Source of the DNA: Cupriavidus neocaledonicus
Lineage (GTDB): Bacteria; Pseudomonadota; Gammaproteobacteria; Burkholderiales; Burkholderiaceae
Direction of reading: 5' to 3'
DNA length: 64,000 nt
Assembly: GCF_000372525.1 (NCBI RefSeq)
Contig: NZ_AQUR01000078.1
Location: forward strand, 10,506-74,505
In this document: positions 17,573 to 26,677 of the stretch, one piece after another
Layout of the letters: each line of letters opens with the position of its first letter
How positions within the stretch are numbered: position 1 is the stretch's first letter
The notes under the pieces: generated by a model
Database searches by the model: none
What the model was told of the DNA's origin: nothing
Seen by the model: the letters and a program-made list of their open reading frames with translations, nothing else
Program-made: the position numbers and the translations under genes

Positions 17573-18250
17573 GTGCGCTTATTGCTGATCGAAGACGATT
17601 TGGAACTGGCCAATGGGCTGGTCAACAGCCTGGCGCAATCGAATTACGCCGCCGACGCCGTACACACGGGGAAGGCTGCAGTGGATGCCTGCCGCACCAC
17701 CCCGTATCAATTGCTGATCCTGGATCTCGGCCTGCCCGATGAGGATGGTATCGATGTGCTACGTCGCTTGCGGCGGCAGGGTGTGACGGCACCGGTGCTG
17801 ATTCTGACGGCTCGGGACGATTTGCATGACCGGATTCGCGGCCTGGATGCCGGTGGGGACGACTACTTGTCGAAGCCGTTCGCGTTGGGCGAACTGGAAG
17901 CCCGGCTCCGTGCGCTGCTTCGCCGAGGCGGTTCAGCCATCGCCATGCCTAGCTTCGGAACGATCGAATTCGATCCGGCAGCCAAAGCGGTATTCGTGCG
18001 AGGCCGTGAGCTTGCCCTGACCGCGCGCGAACTGGCAGTGCTGGAACTGTTGCTGCGGCGGCCGGGCCGCGTTGTCAGCAAAGAGCAAATGATTGAGTCG
18101 CTCTATACATCGGACCAGGAAACCAATCCGTCGACGATCGAGGTATTTGTGAGCCGCCTGCGACGCAAGCTGGACGATGCGGACGCGCAGGTGAGCATTC
18201 GCGTGCTGCGCGGCCTGGGGTACCGGCTGGAGCAGGTCTCCCGTGGATAG
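17573..18250 (+). CDS. OmpR-family response regulator for metal efflux (CzcR-like)
   Basis: The protein of about 225 residues has a receiver domain with the acidic pair in LLLIEDD, the phospho-acceptor Asp in LLILDLGLPDEDG and the conserved Lys in YLSKPFALGELEARL. A winged-helix DNA-binding domain follows (LTARELAVLELLLRRPGRVV and TIEVFVSRLRRKL). I start it at the GTG at 17573 (MRLLLIEDD). A TTG at 17558 is possible. It is divergent from the RND operon and overlaps the sensor kinase gene, so it most likely activates the pump in response to metal. Confidence 0.88.
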   Translation: MRLLLIEDDLELANGLVNSLAQSNYAADAVHTGKAAVDACRTTPYQLLILDLGLPDEDGIDVLRRLRRQGVTAPVLILTARDDLHDRIRGLDAGGDDYLSKPFALGELEARLRALLRRGGSAIAMPSFGTIEFDPAAKAVFVRGRELALTARELAVLELLLRRPGRVVSKEQMIESLYTSDQETNPSTIEVFVSRLRRKLDDADAQVSIRVLRGLGYRLEQVSRG

Positions 18251-19622
18251 ATCACAAGGCTACAGTCTGCGGCATCGCCTGCTGGCACGCCTTTGGATTC
18301 CTTTGTTCCTCGTGGTGCTCATTGGCTCCCTAGGCGCTTTCTGGCTTGCGCGTCATATCGGGTCGGTCGTCTATGACCGCTGGCTGTACGATTCGGCCAT
18401 GACCTTGGCGCAGCAAGTCAGGCTGGACGGAGGAAAAGCCGTACTGGACTTGCCTAAGCCAGCCATCGAGATGTTCGAGTGGGACAGCGTTGACCGCATT
18501 TTTGAGGAAGTAAGGTCACGGGAAGGCCGCCTGATTTTTGGCAGCGCGGTGTTTCCGCCTCCGCCAGATGGCTTGATTGCCGGCAAGCCTCGCTTCTACG
18601 AAGGGCTGGTTAGCGGCTATCGGACGAAGATTGTGGCCATTCTCCTCGACCGGCCGACGGCAGACTCGGTAGGCTTTGTCATTCAAGTCGCCGAAACCAA
18701 GCGCAAGCGAAAGTCCATCGTGGCGGAAATCCTCTGGTTCGCTGTGCCGCTACAAGTGCTGATCCTGTTGCTGGCCGGCGCATCAGTCTGGTACGCGGTG
18801 ACGTCGGGACTACGCACTGTGGACAACATCGCCAGCCACCTCGCGCGCTATGAGCCCGACGGCCTGGTGCCAGTTGCGGACTTGGACCGCGCGCCCACCG
18901 AACTGAAGCCGCTGTTGAATTCGCTCAACCAGCTGATTGCCAAACTCGCGGAGGCGCAGGATACACAGCGCCGTTTCACGGCAAATGCCGCGCATCAGCT
19001 TCGGACTCCGCTAACGACGCTGCAGGTCCAGACCGAGCGTGCGTTGCGTGAGCGTGACGCGGCAAAACGTAGTGAGGCTCTATCTCATGTCCTGACGGCG
19101 GTCAGGCGCGCACGGCATCTCGCACACCAGTTGCTGACGCTGGCCAGATCGGAACGTTCGGGCGAGCCGATGCTGCGGATGGTCACGGTGGATCTCGCCG
19201 AACTCGCGCGCGAGGAACTGGAACAGTGGGCGGATACTGCGATCGCCCATCACGTGGATCTGGGTTACGACGGACCAGAGCGTGGCGTTACCATTGAGGC
19301 CGAGCCGCTGTTGTTGCGCGAATTGATTGGCAATTTGGTCGACAATGCCATCCGCTACGGCGGCGCCGGCAGCGTCGTAACGCTTGGGCTGAAAACCTCG
19401 CCTGTTGTTTTGACTGTGGACGACGATGGACCCGGCATTCCAATGGAGGAAAGGCAGATGGTCCTGGAGCGCTTCTACCGACGTCCAGGAAGCAGTGGCG
19501 ATGGCTGTGGCCTCGGGCTGGCCATCGCCCGCGAGATTGCGGCACGGCACGACGCCAGCGTGCGCATCCGGGATAATCCACATGGCAGGGGCGCCAGAAT
19601 CGAAATCGTTTTTGGGGCATGA
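18243..19622 (+). CDS. Membrane sensor histidine kinase (TctE/CzcS-like)
   Basis: The 459-residue protein starts with GTG overlapping the regulator gene. Two membrane spans (residues about 17-38 and 165-190) frame a periplasmic sensor domain. A linker, the H-box FTANAAHQLRTPLTTLQ, and the ATPase domain with NLVDNAIRYGG, DDDGPGIP and GCGLGLAIAREIA follow. It should sense periplasmic metal and phosphorylate the OmpR-type partner. The domain architecture is that of the QseC/TctE group, and the metal stimulus is inferred from its neighbours. Confidence 0.88.
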   Translation: MDRSQGYSLRHRLLARLWIPLFLVVLIGSLGAFWLARHIGSVVYDRWLYDSAMTLAQQVRLDGGKAVLDLPKPAIEMFEWDSVDRIFEEVRSREGRLIFGSAVFPPPPDGLIAGKPRFYEGLVSGYRTKIVAILLDRPTADSVGFVIQVAETKRKRKSIVAEILWFAVPLQVLILLLAGASVWYAVTSGLRTVDNIASHLARYEPDGLVPVADLDRAPTELKPLLNSLNQLIAKLAEAQDTQRRFTANAAHQLRTPLTTLQVQTERALRERDAAKRSEALSHVLTAVRRARHLAHQLLTLARSERSGEPMLRMVTVDLAELAREELEQWADTAIAHHVDLGYDGPERGVTIEAEPLLLRELIGNLVDNAIRYGGAGSVVTLGLKTSPVVLTVDDDGPGIPMEERQMVLERFYRRPGSSGDGCGLGLAIAREIAARHDASVRIRDNPHGRGARIEIVFGA

Positions 19623-19707
19623 CCGTGCCACCTACGGGACATGCGGCAGGAAGCGCCAATCCCGCGATTGCTATTCGTTTTCACCTACCCAACACTGATA
19701 CCCCACC

Positions 19708-21300
19708 ATGGAATGGCTGACGGACCCTTCAATCTGGATCGGCTTGGTCACGCTGGTTGTGCTCGAGATCGTTCTCGGCATCGATAATCTGATTTTTATC
19801 GCGATTCTTGCGGACAAGCTCCCCCCTAACCAGCGGGACAAAGCGCGGGTTGTCGGCTTGATACTCGCGCTCCTGATGCGTCTTGGCTTGTTGTCGGTGA
19901 TGTCCTGGCTCATCACCCTGACGAAGCCGCTCTTCTCGATCGGTCCGCTGTCGCTCTCCGCCCGGGACTTGATTCTGCTGCTTGGGGGGATCTTCCTGCT
20001 GTTCAAGGCCACCCTCGAACTGCACGAGCGGCTGGAGGGCATGCCGCACGCTGAGAGCGGGAAGACAGCCTACGCGGGCTTCTGGATGGTGGTCACGCAG
20101 ATCGTCATTCTAGACGCAGTCTTTTCACTGGATGCAGTCATCACGGCAGTCGGCATGGTCGAGCACCTGACGGTGATGATGGCCGCTGTCGTGATTGCCG
20201 TGGGGGTCATGCTGCTGGCCTCCAAGCCGCTGACACGCTTCGTCAATGCGCATCCGACGGTGGTGGTGCTGTGCCTCAGTTTCCTGCTGATGATCGGGTT
20301 GAGCCTCGTTGCCGAAGGGGTTGGCTTCCATATTCCAAAGGGCTACCTGTATGCGGCGATCGGGTTTTCGGTGCTGATCGAAGGGCTTAATCAGCTCGCC
20401 CGGCGCAATTTCTTGCGCCATCTGGCGGGACTGCCCATGCGGCAGCGCACCGCCGACGCTGTGCTCAGGTTGCTGGGCGGTCGCCGTACCAATAATCCTG
20501 GCACCCAGGATGATATGCCCGTGGCCAATGATACGCTGCCCTTTGCCCCCGAAGAGCGCAGCATGGTGAGCGGTGTGCTGACATTGGCCGAGCGTTCCGT
20601 GCGCTCCGTGATGACACCCCGCGCGGACATTTCGTTTCTGGATATCGAAGCTGACCGCGACACGCTTCGCAAGCAGATTCTCGACGCGCCGCATAGCTTC
20701 TTCCCGGTATGCCGCGGGGAAGTGGATAACGTTCTCGGCATCGCACGCGGCAAGGACTTGATTGGCGACTTGATCGAGAAGGGCGCCATCGATGAAGCTG
20801 CAAACCTGCGTAAGCCGATCATCGTGCATGAGTCCATCGGCATGCTCCGATTGATTGACACTCTGAGGGATTCGCGTGGCCAGCTCGTACTGGTCACCGA
20901 CGAGTATGGCGCACTCGTCGGTCTTGTCACCCCCATCGATATTCTCGAAGCTATTGCAGGCGAGTTTCCAGATGAAGACGAAACCGCCACCATCACGATG
21001 GTCGCGGATGGACGCTGGATCATGGACGGCTCAGCCGACCTCCATGCCGTGGCGCATGCGCTCGGCCTTGACCCCGCGTGGGCAAGCTCGGCGGGCAGCT
21101 TCTCTTCGCTCGGTGGCCTGCTATTAAAGCACTTCGGGATGGTACCAACGCCACAAATGGTGCTCGACATGAAGGGGTATCGTTTCACCGTCGAACAAGT
21201 CTCGGACCGGCGGATCGATCGCGTTGACGTTCAGTATGTAGGCCGAGAATTGGGCGAAGCCTCGGTTTCAAACCTTCGTGGCGACCATGGCAATCACTAA
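19708..21300 (+). CDS. TerC-family membrane protein fused to CBS and CorC/HlyC domains (YoaE/YegH type)
   Basis: The 530-residue protein has an N-terminal TerC domain of about seven spans (residues 10-230). It has the motifs [20 protein letters not shown] and [20 protein letters not shown], whose acidic residues in the membrane suit cation handling. A CBS pair follows ([20 protein letters not shown] and [20 protein letters not shown]), and then the CorC/HlyC transporter-associated domain to the end. TerC proteins are linked to tellurite resistance and manganese export. The linkage to metal genes suggests an ion-export role, but none is shown. Confidence 0.85.
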   Translation: MEWLTDPSIWIGLVTLVVLEIVLGIDNLIFIAILADKLPPNQRDKARVVGLILALLMRLGLLSVMSWLITLTKPLFSIGPLSLSARDLILLLGGIFLLFKATLELHERLEGMPHAESGKTAYAGFWMVVTQIVILDAVFSLDAVITAVGMVEHLTVMMAAVVIAVGVMLLASKPLTRFVNAHPTVVVLCLSFLLMIGLSLVAEGVGFHIPKGYLYAAIGFSVLIEGLNQLARRNFLRHLAGLPMRQRTADAVLRLLGGRRTNNPGTQDDMPVANDTLPFAPEERSMVSGVLTLAERSVRSVMTPRADISFLDIEADRDTLRKQILDAPHSFFPVCRGEVDNVLGIARGKDLIGDLIEKGAIDEAANLRKPIIVHESIGMLRLIDTLRDSRGQLVLVTDEYGALVGLVTPIDILEAIAGEFPDEDETATITMVADGRWIMDGSADLHAVAHALGLDPAWASSAGSFSSLGGLLLKHFGMVPTPQMVLDMKGYRFTVEQVSDRRIDRVDVQYVGRELGEASVSNLRGDHGNH

Positions 21301-21530
21301 CTACGCTGCAGGGGCACCGCTGGCCTAGGCTACACGGGACTTAATATTCATGGGGAAACTGCCGGCGGTCCATGTTATGGCTTCAGCGTGGAGAGCGAGG
21401 ATATGCTTGCGTGTTGCATGCTTACGGTCCGTCGCCTTTTTATCTACAGGCGTCAGCAACCATGACGCATCTTCAGGCCACATTTCAACGGCTATGTGCC
21501 GCCGCTGTTAAGATCTAAACGGAAGATGAC

Positions 21531-22586
21531 ATGGAAGAAAAACAGCGACAAGCGCCAGGCGCCACGCCCTTCGCCCAGCGCCTACTCGTGACGCTGATCC
21601 TCGTGGGGCTTTTAGCGCTATTATGGCGGCTGAGCGATCTTCTAGTTGTTTCGTTTGGCGCGATTGTGCTTGCTGTGGCCCTTCGTTCCCTCGCAACACT
21701 GATGCACGGGCGCCTGCATATACCCGAGCGGTGGAGCGTTTTAGCGGGTGTGCTTCTCGTCGCCACCGCACTCTGCGCAATTGGCTGGCTTGTGGGAGAG
21801 CCGCTTGCCGAGCAACTCGCTAAGCTGCGTGAGAGGTTGCCATTCGCCTCACGCGCAGTGCTGGGCTGGATGCATGCCAACCGTGTCGGCCAATTGGCTT
21901 TACAGGTGTGGCAGGACACCACTTCGGATGGTGTCCCCTGGGCTCGCCTTGCCGGTGTTGCCGGCCTTACATTGGGGCTGCTTGGCAACGCTGCGCTTAT
22001 CATCGTCATGGGCATGTACCTGGCCGCTGCGCCGAACATGTACAGGAAAGGTTTCGTTCGATTAATGCCATTGCCTTATCGAAAACCGATCGATAGTGCA
22101 ATGGTCGAAAGTGCTGAAGCATTGAGGCGTTGGCTATTGGGACAGTCCCTTTCGATGGCCTTTGTAGGGTGCGCCACTGCCTTAGGGCTGTGGGCGCTCG
22201 GTATATCTCTGCCGCTTGCCGTGGGCGTTATCTCCGGACTGCTGGCGTTCATTCCATTTTTCGGTGCCATTGCAGGCGGGCTGCTGGCTGTCCTGCTTGC
22301 ATTCATGGAAGGACCGCAGGCTGCGCTCTACGTGGCTTTGCTGTGCGTCGGCATTCAGCAAATCGAAGGGCACTTGCTGATGCCAATGGTTCAGAAATGG
22401 GCAGTCCAGTTGCCGCCAGTGCTCAGCATCCTGTCTGCGGTCGTCTTCGGCGCGCTCTTCGGGATTGTCGGTGTGCTTTTCGCCACCCCGATGATGGTGG
22501 TGGCCATGACAATAGTTCGAACACTGTATGTGGACAACTTCCTGGAGCATGGGCATGTGTATGCCGCTCCGGAGGTAAGGCGATAA
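21531..22586 (+). CDS. AI-2E/PerM-family permease
   Basis: The 351-residue protein has about eight membrane spans and a central amphipathic domain (residues 70-150). The C-terminal family signature reads GVISGLLAFIPFFGAIAGGL, then GIQQIEGHLLMPMVQKWAV and FGALFGIVGVLFATPMMVVA. The family is named after a suspected AI-2 exporter but also contains Na+/H+ antiporters, so the substrate is open. It lies between the TerC-type gene and the integrase relic, and 230 bases with no recognisable feature precede it. Confidence 0.82.
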   Translation: MEEKQRQAPGATPFAQRLLVTLILVGLLALLWRLSDLLVVSFGAIVLAVALRSLATLMHGRLHIPERWSVLAGVLLVATALCAIGWLVGEPLAEQLAKLRERLPFASRAVLGWMHANRVGQLALQVWQDTTSDGVPWARLAGVAGLTLGLLGNAALIIVMGMYLAAAPNMYRKGFVRLMPLPYRKPIDSAMVESAEALRRWLLGQSLSMAFVGCATALGLWALGISLPLAVGVISGLLAFIPFFGAIAGGLLAVLLAFMEGPQAALYVALLCVGIQQIEGHLLMPMVQKWAVQLPPVLSILSAVVFGALFGIVGVLFATPMMVVAMTIVRTLYVDNFLEHGHVYAAPEVRR

Positions 22587-22604
22587 CAGCGAAAACACAT
22601 AAAA

Positions 22605-23172
22605 ATGGGCCAGACAGCCATCGCGCCGACCGCCCCCGTGTATTCGCCGGATTATCCAGATGCCCCGTCGCTGGCGGCGCTACGTAACGAAGGGCTGTCC
22701 GCCCGGGACGCGGTCGCGCGCTACTTGGGCGAGCGCGAGGCCAGCGGACAGCCGCGCGCGGCATCCGCGGCCGCCTCCGGTGCGAGTTGGCTGAACTCGC
22801 GCGGCGCCGGCAGCGGCAGGACCGGTTCGCAAGGCGCCTTTAGGTCGCCACGCCACCAAACGCTGGCAGACGTGAGGTACGCTTTCCGCGCCGGCGTCAC
22901 TGGTGGCCGTCGGTGCCGGGTCTGGACCCAGCGAGCGCCCGGCGAATCGAGGCCTTCTTTGCCAAGCACCCAAAGCTCACCGAGCGAGTCCGCGCGCTGA
23001 TAGTCGTCACCGAGCGCGGCCTGACGCCTTGGCGCCTGGTTCGACCACCGCGCGGCCGGGTGGACCGGGCGGGCGAAAGCCGTCAGCCAAGCGATCGATA
23101 CGCTGCGCCGCTTGCCCCCGAACGCATGGCGACGAAAGCGCGGGGAGAATTGCCATTAGTGGCCGCCTTGCT
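22605..23172 (+). pseudogene. Relic of a DUF3701-type tyrosine recombinase (integrase) N-terminus
   Basis: Three pieces read as the N-terminal domain of DUF3701-containing phage-type integrases. They are PDAPSLAALRNEGLSARDAV plus ARYLGE in the first frame, RGIRGRLRCELAELARRRQR from 22757 in a second frame, and WWPSVPGLDPASARRIEAFF with HPKLTERVRALI further on. A one-base loss near 22750 and a TAG at 22841 break the gene. The catalytic domain with the R-H-R-Y residues is absent, because the relic stops where the tnpC gene ends on the other strand. It marks a former recombinase-bearing element. Confidence 0.65.
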
Positions 23173-23532
23173 TCATATTGAATCGTCGTAATCGTCGTCT
23201 GTTTTGGATCGCAAATCCTGCAGGGGGCGCAGCGCGACGATCATCCGGTCGAGCATCATCACCCAGTCTTCCAGTTCCTCGATGACACAATCGGCTTGTT
23301 CCATCAGTGTCAGATCGGCGGTCGAATATGACAGGCTCGCGCCATTGATCACGGTATGCGCCATGCCATGCAAGCGCAGCAGATCGTCACGCAGCCCATC
23401 CGGTCCGCAGCGAGCTCGAAGCGCGTCGAATTGATCCACCGCCTGTTGGATGACCAGGGTATCGTAGCGCTGCTGCAACGACTGCAATGCGTCGGCATCG
23501 ACGGCGCCGTAGGGGGTCTCGATATCAGACAT
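23173..23532 (-). CDS. tnpC: TnpC, regulator of Tn3-family transposition
   Basis: The protein has 119 residues (MSDIETPYGAVDADALQSLQ onward), is helical, and has an acidic C-terminus (RSKTDDDYDDSI). Its start codon overlaps the tnpA stop by 8 bases. A protein of this size and position is TnpC in Tn4651-like transposons, where it acts post-transcriptionally to lower tnpA expression. The frame extends upstream to 23628, but that part lies inside tnpA. The assignment rests on size, position and helical composition. Confidence 0.72.
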   Translation of the reverse strand: MSDIETPYGAVDADALQSLQQRYDTLVIQQAVDQFDALRARCGPDGLRDDLLRLHGMAHTVINGASLSYSTADLTLMEQADCVIEELEDWVMMLDRMIVALRPLQDLRSKTDDDYDDSI

Positions 23533-26527
23533 GACGTTTGGGCCTCCGGATAGAATGGGCCGGCCCCGCGAATAGGCTGTCGCGAATCCAGCTCTCGATA
23601 CGTTCGAAGTCAAGCTCGTATTTACCAAAGCGCTTCAGGTTGCTGGTGAGATAGGGGCTCAGGAAGGCGATATCGGCCGGATTGACCGGGATGTCTTCCT
23701 TCACCATCGCCCGCAACGCCTGCATCATGTCGACCGTGTTCTGCAGGATCGCGGCCGAGGCCATCAGGTCGTTGTAGCGCAGGCGCTTCTGTTGTTCGTC
23801 CGGATCGTTAACCGGCAGCACGTCACCCCCAAATGAGAACCATTTGGCAAAACCATTGTAGGACTCGACCTTGTTGGTGGTGGCGGTAATCTCCTGACGA
23901 AGTTCACCGCTGCCGATCCACTCGAGCAGGAAGATGGTGCGTATGACCTTGCCCAGTTCCTCTGCAGCCAAAGACAGCCGATTCTTCGGGCTGGCCGCAC
24001 CGAACCGGCGCAGCAGCAAGGGCGACGACAGTGCGCCAGTCTGGATCGACAGCGTCAGTTGCATCAGGTCCTGCCAGTGCCGCTCGATGAGATCCCAGTC
24101 GACCGTTTCCGAAAACAGCGCGTCAATGTGCTGGTATTTCGTATCGGCATTCGCCCGGTACAGCTTCAGGTCCTGCCAGTTTCGGATGCGCGGCATCAAC
24201 TTGATGCCCAGCAGGTGGGTGAAGGCGAACACCGCCGCCGACTGGCCCTGGGTGTCGGCATGAACGGTGTCCGCCTCGACGCTCAGACCGGCCTTGAGAA
24301 GCCCTTCGATGACGTAGATCGCCTCCCAGATGCCTGGCGGGATGAAATGCCGAAAGACCGCGATGTAGTTGTCCGCCACGTGCCGGTACGCCACCGCGCC
24401 CATCTTGCGGTACCGGAAATGGTAGCCGGCCAGCAGATTGTTGTCATAGAAGTCGTACTGGGTACCGTCGGCCGCCACTGTCTTGCCGTCGCCCCAGTGC
24501 TTGGGCAGGTCCAGCCGCAGATAGAGTTCGATCAGCTCGCGCTGCGCGGTTTCCAGCCGCTCCAGGCTCAGGTGCCGCCGGTTGACGAACGACATCATGT
24601 GCGGCGTGATTTTGTCGCCCATGTGGCGTGCTGCCTGGGTCGGGCCCAGATTGCAGCCCATCGCGAAGATGGTCAGCAGGTACCGCTCGGCAGCGTTGCG
24701 GATCTTGGGGTCACTGCCGCTGAGCGGTCCAAAGTGCCGGGTGAAATGCGTCCAGTGCTCGATATTGGCCAGCACGTCCAGCAGATTACGCACCGGCATG
24801 CGCTTTATCAGCGCTTTCTGCAGCGAGACCGCGCCTTCTGGAACAATGGTGGCTGCAGTGCGACGTACCACCAACTCACCAGCCTTGTTGATGATCACAT
24901 GTTCGGACTTCTCGGGGAAACGCTCATCCAGTTGGCAGGCCGTGTCCCCGAGCCACTGCCGCAGTTGAGCCACGAAGCCGGCGCCGCTGTCGGGCATGCC
25001 GAACTTCTCGCAGTAGCTCGGCAGACGCTGCTCACACTCGCGCCACGGCAGCAGGTGATCCCGGTAGTCAGCGAAAGCGTCGGAGCCGGCCACGCACAGA
25101 TCGCCGCTGCGCAGCTCCGTGGCCATATAGGACAGTACGCAGAGCTCCAGATAGCGACGGTTTGTCGGCGTCCCCAGAGCGATCGGGCGGCGCACCAGCT
25201 TGCGCCAGCGCTCCGAGGCAAAGCTGATGTCGACGTCAGTGTTGATCCATTCGCGGTGCAGCGATTCTTTCTCGAATACGGCCTCCAAAGCCGTCAGCAA
25301 GGTCTGGGATTGCGTGGTCGATCCCCACACCAGAGCTCGCGCCAGGCGCAGTAGGACGGACCGATGCGCCTTGAAATGGCGCCACAGCAACGGCAGGTAG
25401 TTCTTGCCGCTATAGGCCCGCACCTCGGCACAACTCTCGCGCAAGGGCTCGAGACTGCCTGTCGGCGCAAGATACTTGCGTACCTGTGCACCCAGCGCCG
25501 CCGCGTCGTCCCCGTAATCGTCAACGATGTTGACCACTCCGTCGAGCACGTCTACGAGGTTTTCCATCTGTTCGCGCTGTCGCGCCTGGATGAGCGCCAG
25601 TTCTTCCTTCGCCCGCTTGTGGATCGCGCCCATCCGGCGGATGAACATCTCGGCCAGATCGTCGCGGGCACGCACACGCATTTGATGCAGCAGCGCCGCG
25701 ATAAGGGTATAGCGACGCTCCGGCTGCATCTCCTTCAGGTTGGCCGCGTCCAGGCTCATCGCTTGCGATGACAGGGAGCGCAACTTCGTGGCCGGGGTGT
25801 CTTCCAGCGCGCGGGCGTAATCCCCAAAACCTTCGAGCCAGGTGAGATGTTCGATCAGCAGGGTGATGTGCTTGCGAGACGGCCGCAATGCGTAGCGCTT
25901 GATGGTGTTGTACGCCGTCTGGCGCTGATTGAATTCCCGTTTGAGCAGGCGGTCCAGTTGTGCCTTGTCGTCGTCAGTCAGGCGGCGCACGACGCGCCGG
26001 AACATGGCTGTTTGCGTGCGCGCATGGACTTGTTCCGCAATTGCATCCAGCGTAGAGAATGCAGGCAGTTCCACTTGCTGCTGGATCAGGCTGTCGATGG
26101 TGGCATTGATGATGTCCACCGGCTGGTCCACGGCCTCGGACGCTTCCCGTGCTGCGCGCACGGCGACTTCATTGGCGTCGGTGCCATAGTAGGACTGGAC
26201 GCCGAGAAACTCGCGAACCGCGGCGTAGTGGCGAAACAACGCAACCGATCGGGCTCTGTCGTAACCAAACTCGACCTCAGCGCCAAAGTCTGCGGTGGTC
26301 CGGACGTGCTCGATGACCGCTGTTGGGATGGAATCGAGGTTGGGAAAGTGGTGCATCTGCTGAAAGACCTTCAGCAGGACCAGCAGGCCCAGCCGCGAGG
26401 ACTGCCCCCGCGCTTTGCGCCGCACCCACTCCAGTTCTTCAATGTCCGGCGTATAGCAGGCCTGCAATTCCGCCGCTGAAAATACCTTCGGGAAGCGCGG
26501 ATAAGCGGTACGTTCGACGGTGGCCAT
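23525..26527 (-). CDS. tnpA: Tn3-family transposase TnpA
   Basis: The protein has 1000 residues, the standard length for the family. Catalytic DDE candidates are Asp687 (VAADGTQYDFY), Asp758 (VEADTVHADTQGQS) and Glu888 (TTNKVESYNGFAKW), close to the known positions of Tn3 TnpA. The DUF4158 domain sits at the N-terminus (TAYPRFPKVFSAAELQACY). The start at 26527 (MATVERTAYPRF) is preferred over the 26626 frame start because family sequence begins there. The gene looks intact. It would bind the terminal repeats and carry out replicative transposition. Confidence 0.95.
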   Translation of the reverse strand: MATVERTAYPRFPKVFSAAELQACYTPDIEELEWVRRKARGQSSRLGLLVLLKVFQQMHHFPNLDSIPTAVIEHVRTTADFGAEVEFGYDRARSVALFRHYAAVREFLGVQSYYGTDANEVAVRAAREASEAVDQPVDIINATIDSLIQQQVELPAFSTLDAIAEQVHARTQTAMFRRVVRRLTDDDKAQLDRLLKREFNQRQTAYNTIKRYALRPSRKHITLLIEHLTWLEGFGDYARALEDTPATKLRSLSSQAMSLDAANLKEMQPERRYTLIAALLHQMRVRARDDLAEMFIRRMGAIHKRAKEELALIQARQREQMENLVDVLDGVVNIVDDYGDDAAALGAQVRKYLAPTGSLEPLRESCAEVRAYSGKNYLPLLWRHFKAHRSVLLRLARALVWGSTTQSQTLLTALEAVFEKESLHREWINTDVDISFASERWRKLVRRPIALGTPTNRRYLELCVLSYMATELRSGDLCVAGSDAFADYRDHLLPWRECEQRLPSYCEKFGMPDSGAGFVAQLRQWLGDTACQLDERFPEKSEHVIINKAGELVVRRTAATIVPEGAVSLQKALIKRMPVRNLLDVLANIEHWTHFTRHFGPLSGSDPKIRNAAERYLLTIFAMGCNLGPTQAARHMGDKITPHMMSFVNRRHLSLERLETAQRELIELYLRLDLPKHWGDGKTVAADGTQYDFYDNNLLAGYHFRYRKMGAVAYRHVADNYIAVFRHFIPPGIWEAIYVIEGLLKAGLSVEADTVHADTQGQSAAVFAFTHLLGIKLMPRIRNWQDLKLYRANADTKYQHIDALFSETVDWDLIERHWQDLMQLTLSIQTGALSSPLLLRRFGAASPKNRLSLAAEELGKVIRTIFLLEWIGSGELRQEITATTNKVESYNGFAKWFSFGGDVLPVNDPDEQQKRLRYNDLMASAAILQNTVDMMQALRAMVKEDIPVNPADIAFLSPYLTSNLKRFGKYELDFERIESWIRDSLFAGPAHSIRRPKRHV

Positions 26528-26605
26528 GCCGGACTGAGAGCTCCAATGGAGCCGGCCAGTGTAGCGGAACCGCCCCTTCCGCAGAGGCCTTTTCTTATAA
26601 CTGTC

Positions 26606-26625
26606 TGATCTACAAATGCAGATCA
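26606..26625. repeat. Inverted repeat in the tnpA promoter region
   Basis: TGATCT-ACAAATGC-AGATCA is a perfect 6-base inverted repeat. It lies between the tnpA start and the terminal repeat. It could be an operator for tnpA or part of a resolution site. The function is unknown. Confidence 0.45.
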
Positions 26626-26639
26626 ATATAACCTGTAGG

Positions 26640-26677
26640 ATTATGATAGGAAATTGGCCTTATCTTGGCCGAACCCC
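26640..26677 (-). repeat. Terminal inverted repeat of the Tn3-family transposon
   Basis: Read from the outer end on the minus strand, the repeat begins GGGGTTCGGCCAAGATAAGG. This is the GGGG start and TAAG core of Tn4651/Tn5041-type repeats. The length of 38 bases is taken from the family. It ends exactly where the reading frame of the neighbouring esterase becomes unrelated. The first host bases outside are AGGAT (26678-26682), half of an expected 5-base target duplication. Confidence 0.8.

Larger units (their letters stand above)
23173..26677 (-). mobile_element. Right end of a Tn3-family (Tn4651-like) transposon
   Basis: The unit comprises tnpC, tnpA and the terminal inverted repeat at 26640-26677. 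The tnpA 5' end lies 113 bases inside the repeat. The element must extend to the left, because tnpA reads leftward and no matching inverted repeat was found by eye between 1 and 23173. The metal genes may therefore be its cargo, or the left end has been lost. No resolvase gene is present in this portion. Confidence 0.75.

Noticed and set aside
26641..26677. C-terminal residues GFGQDKANFLS of the esterase frame
   Set aside because: They are encoded by the transposon inverted repeat and are not native protein sequence.
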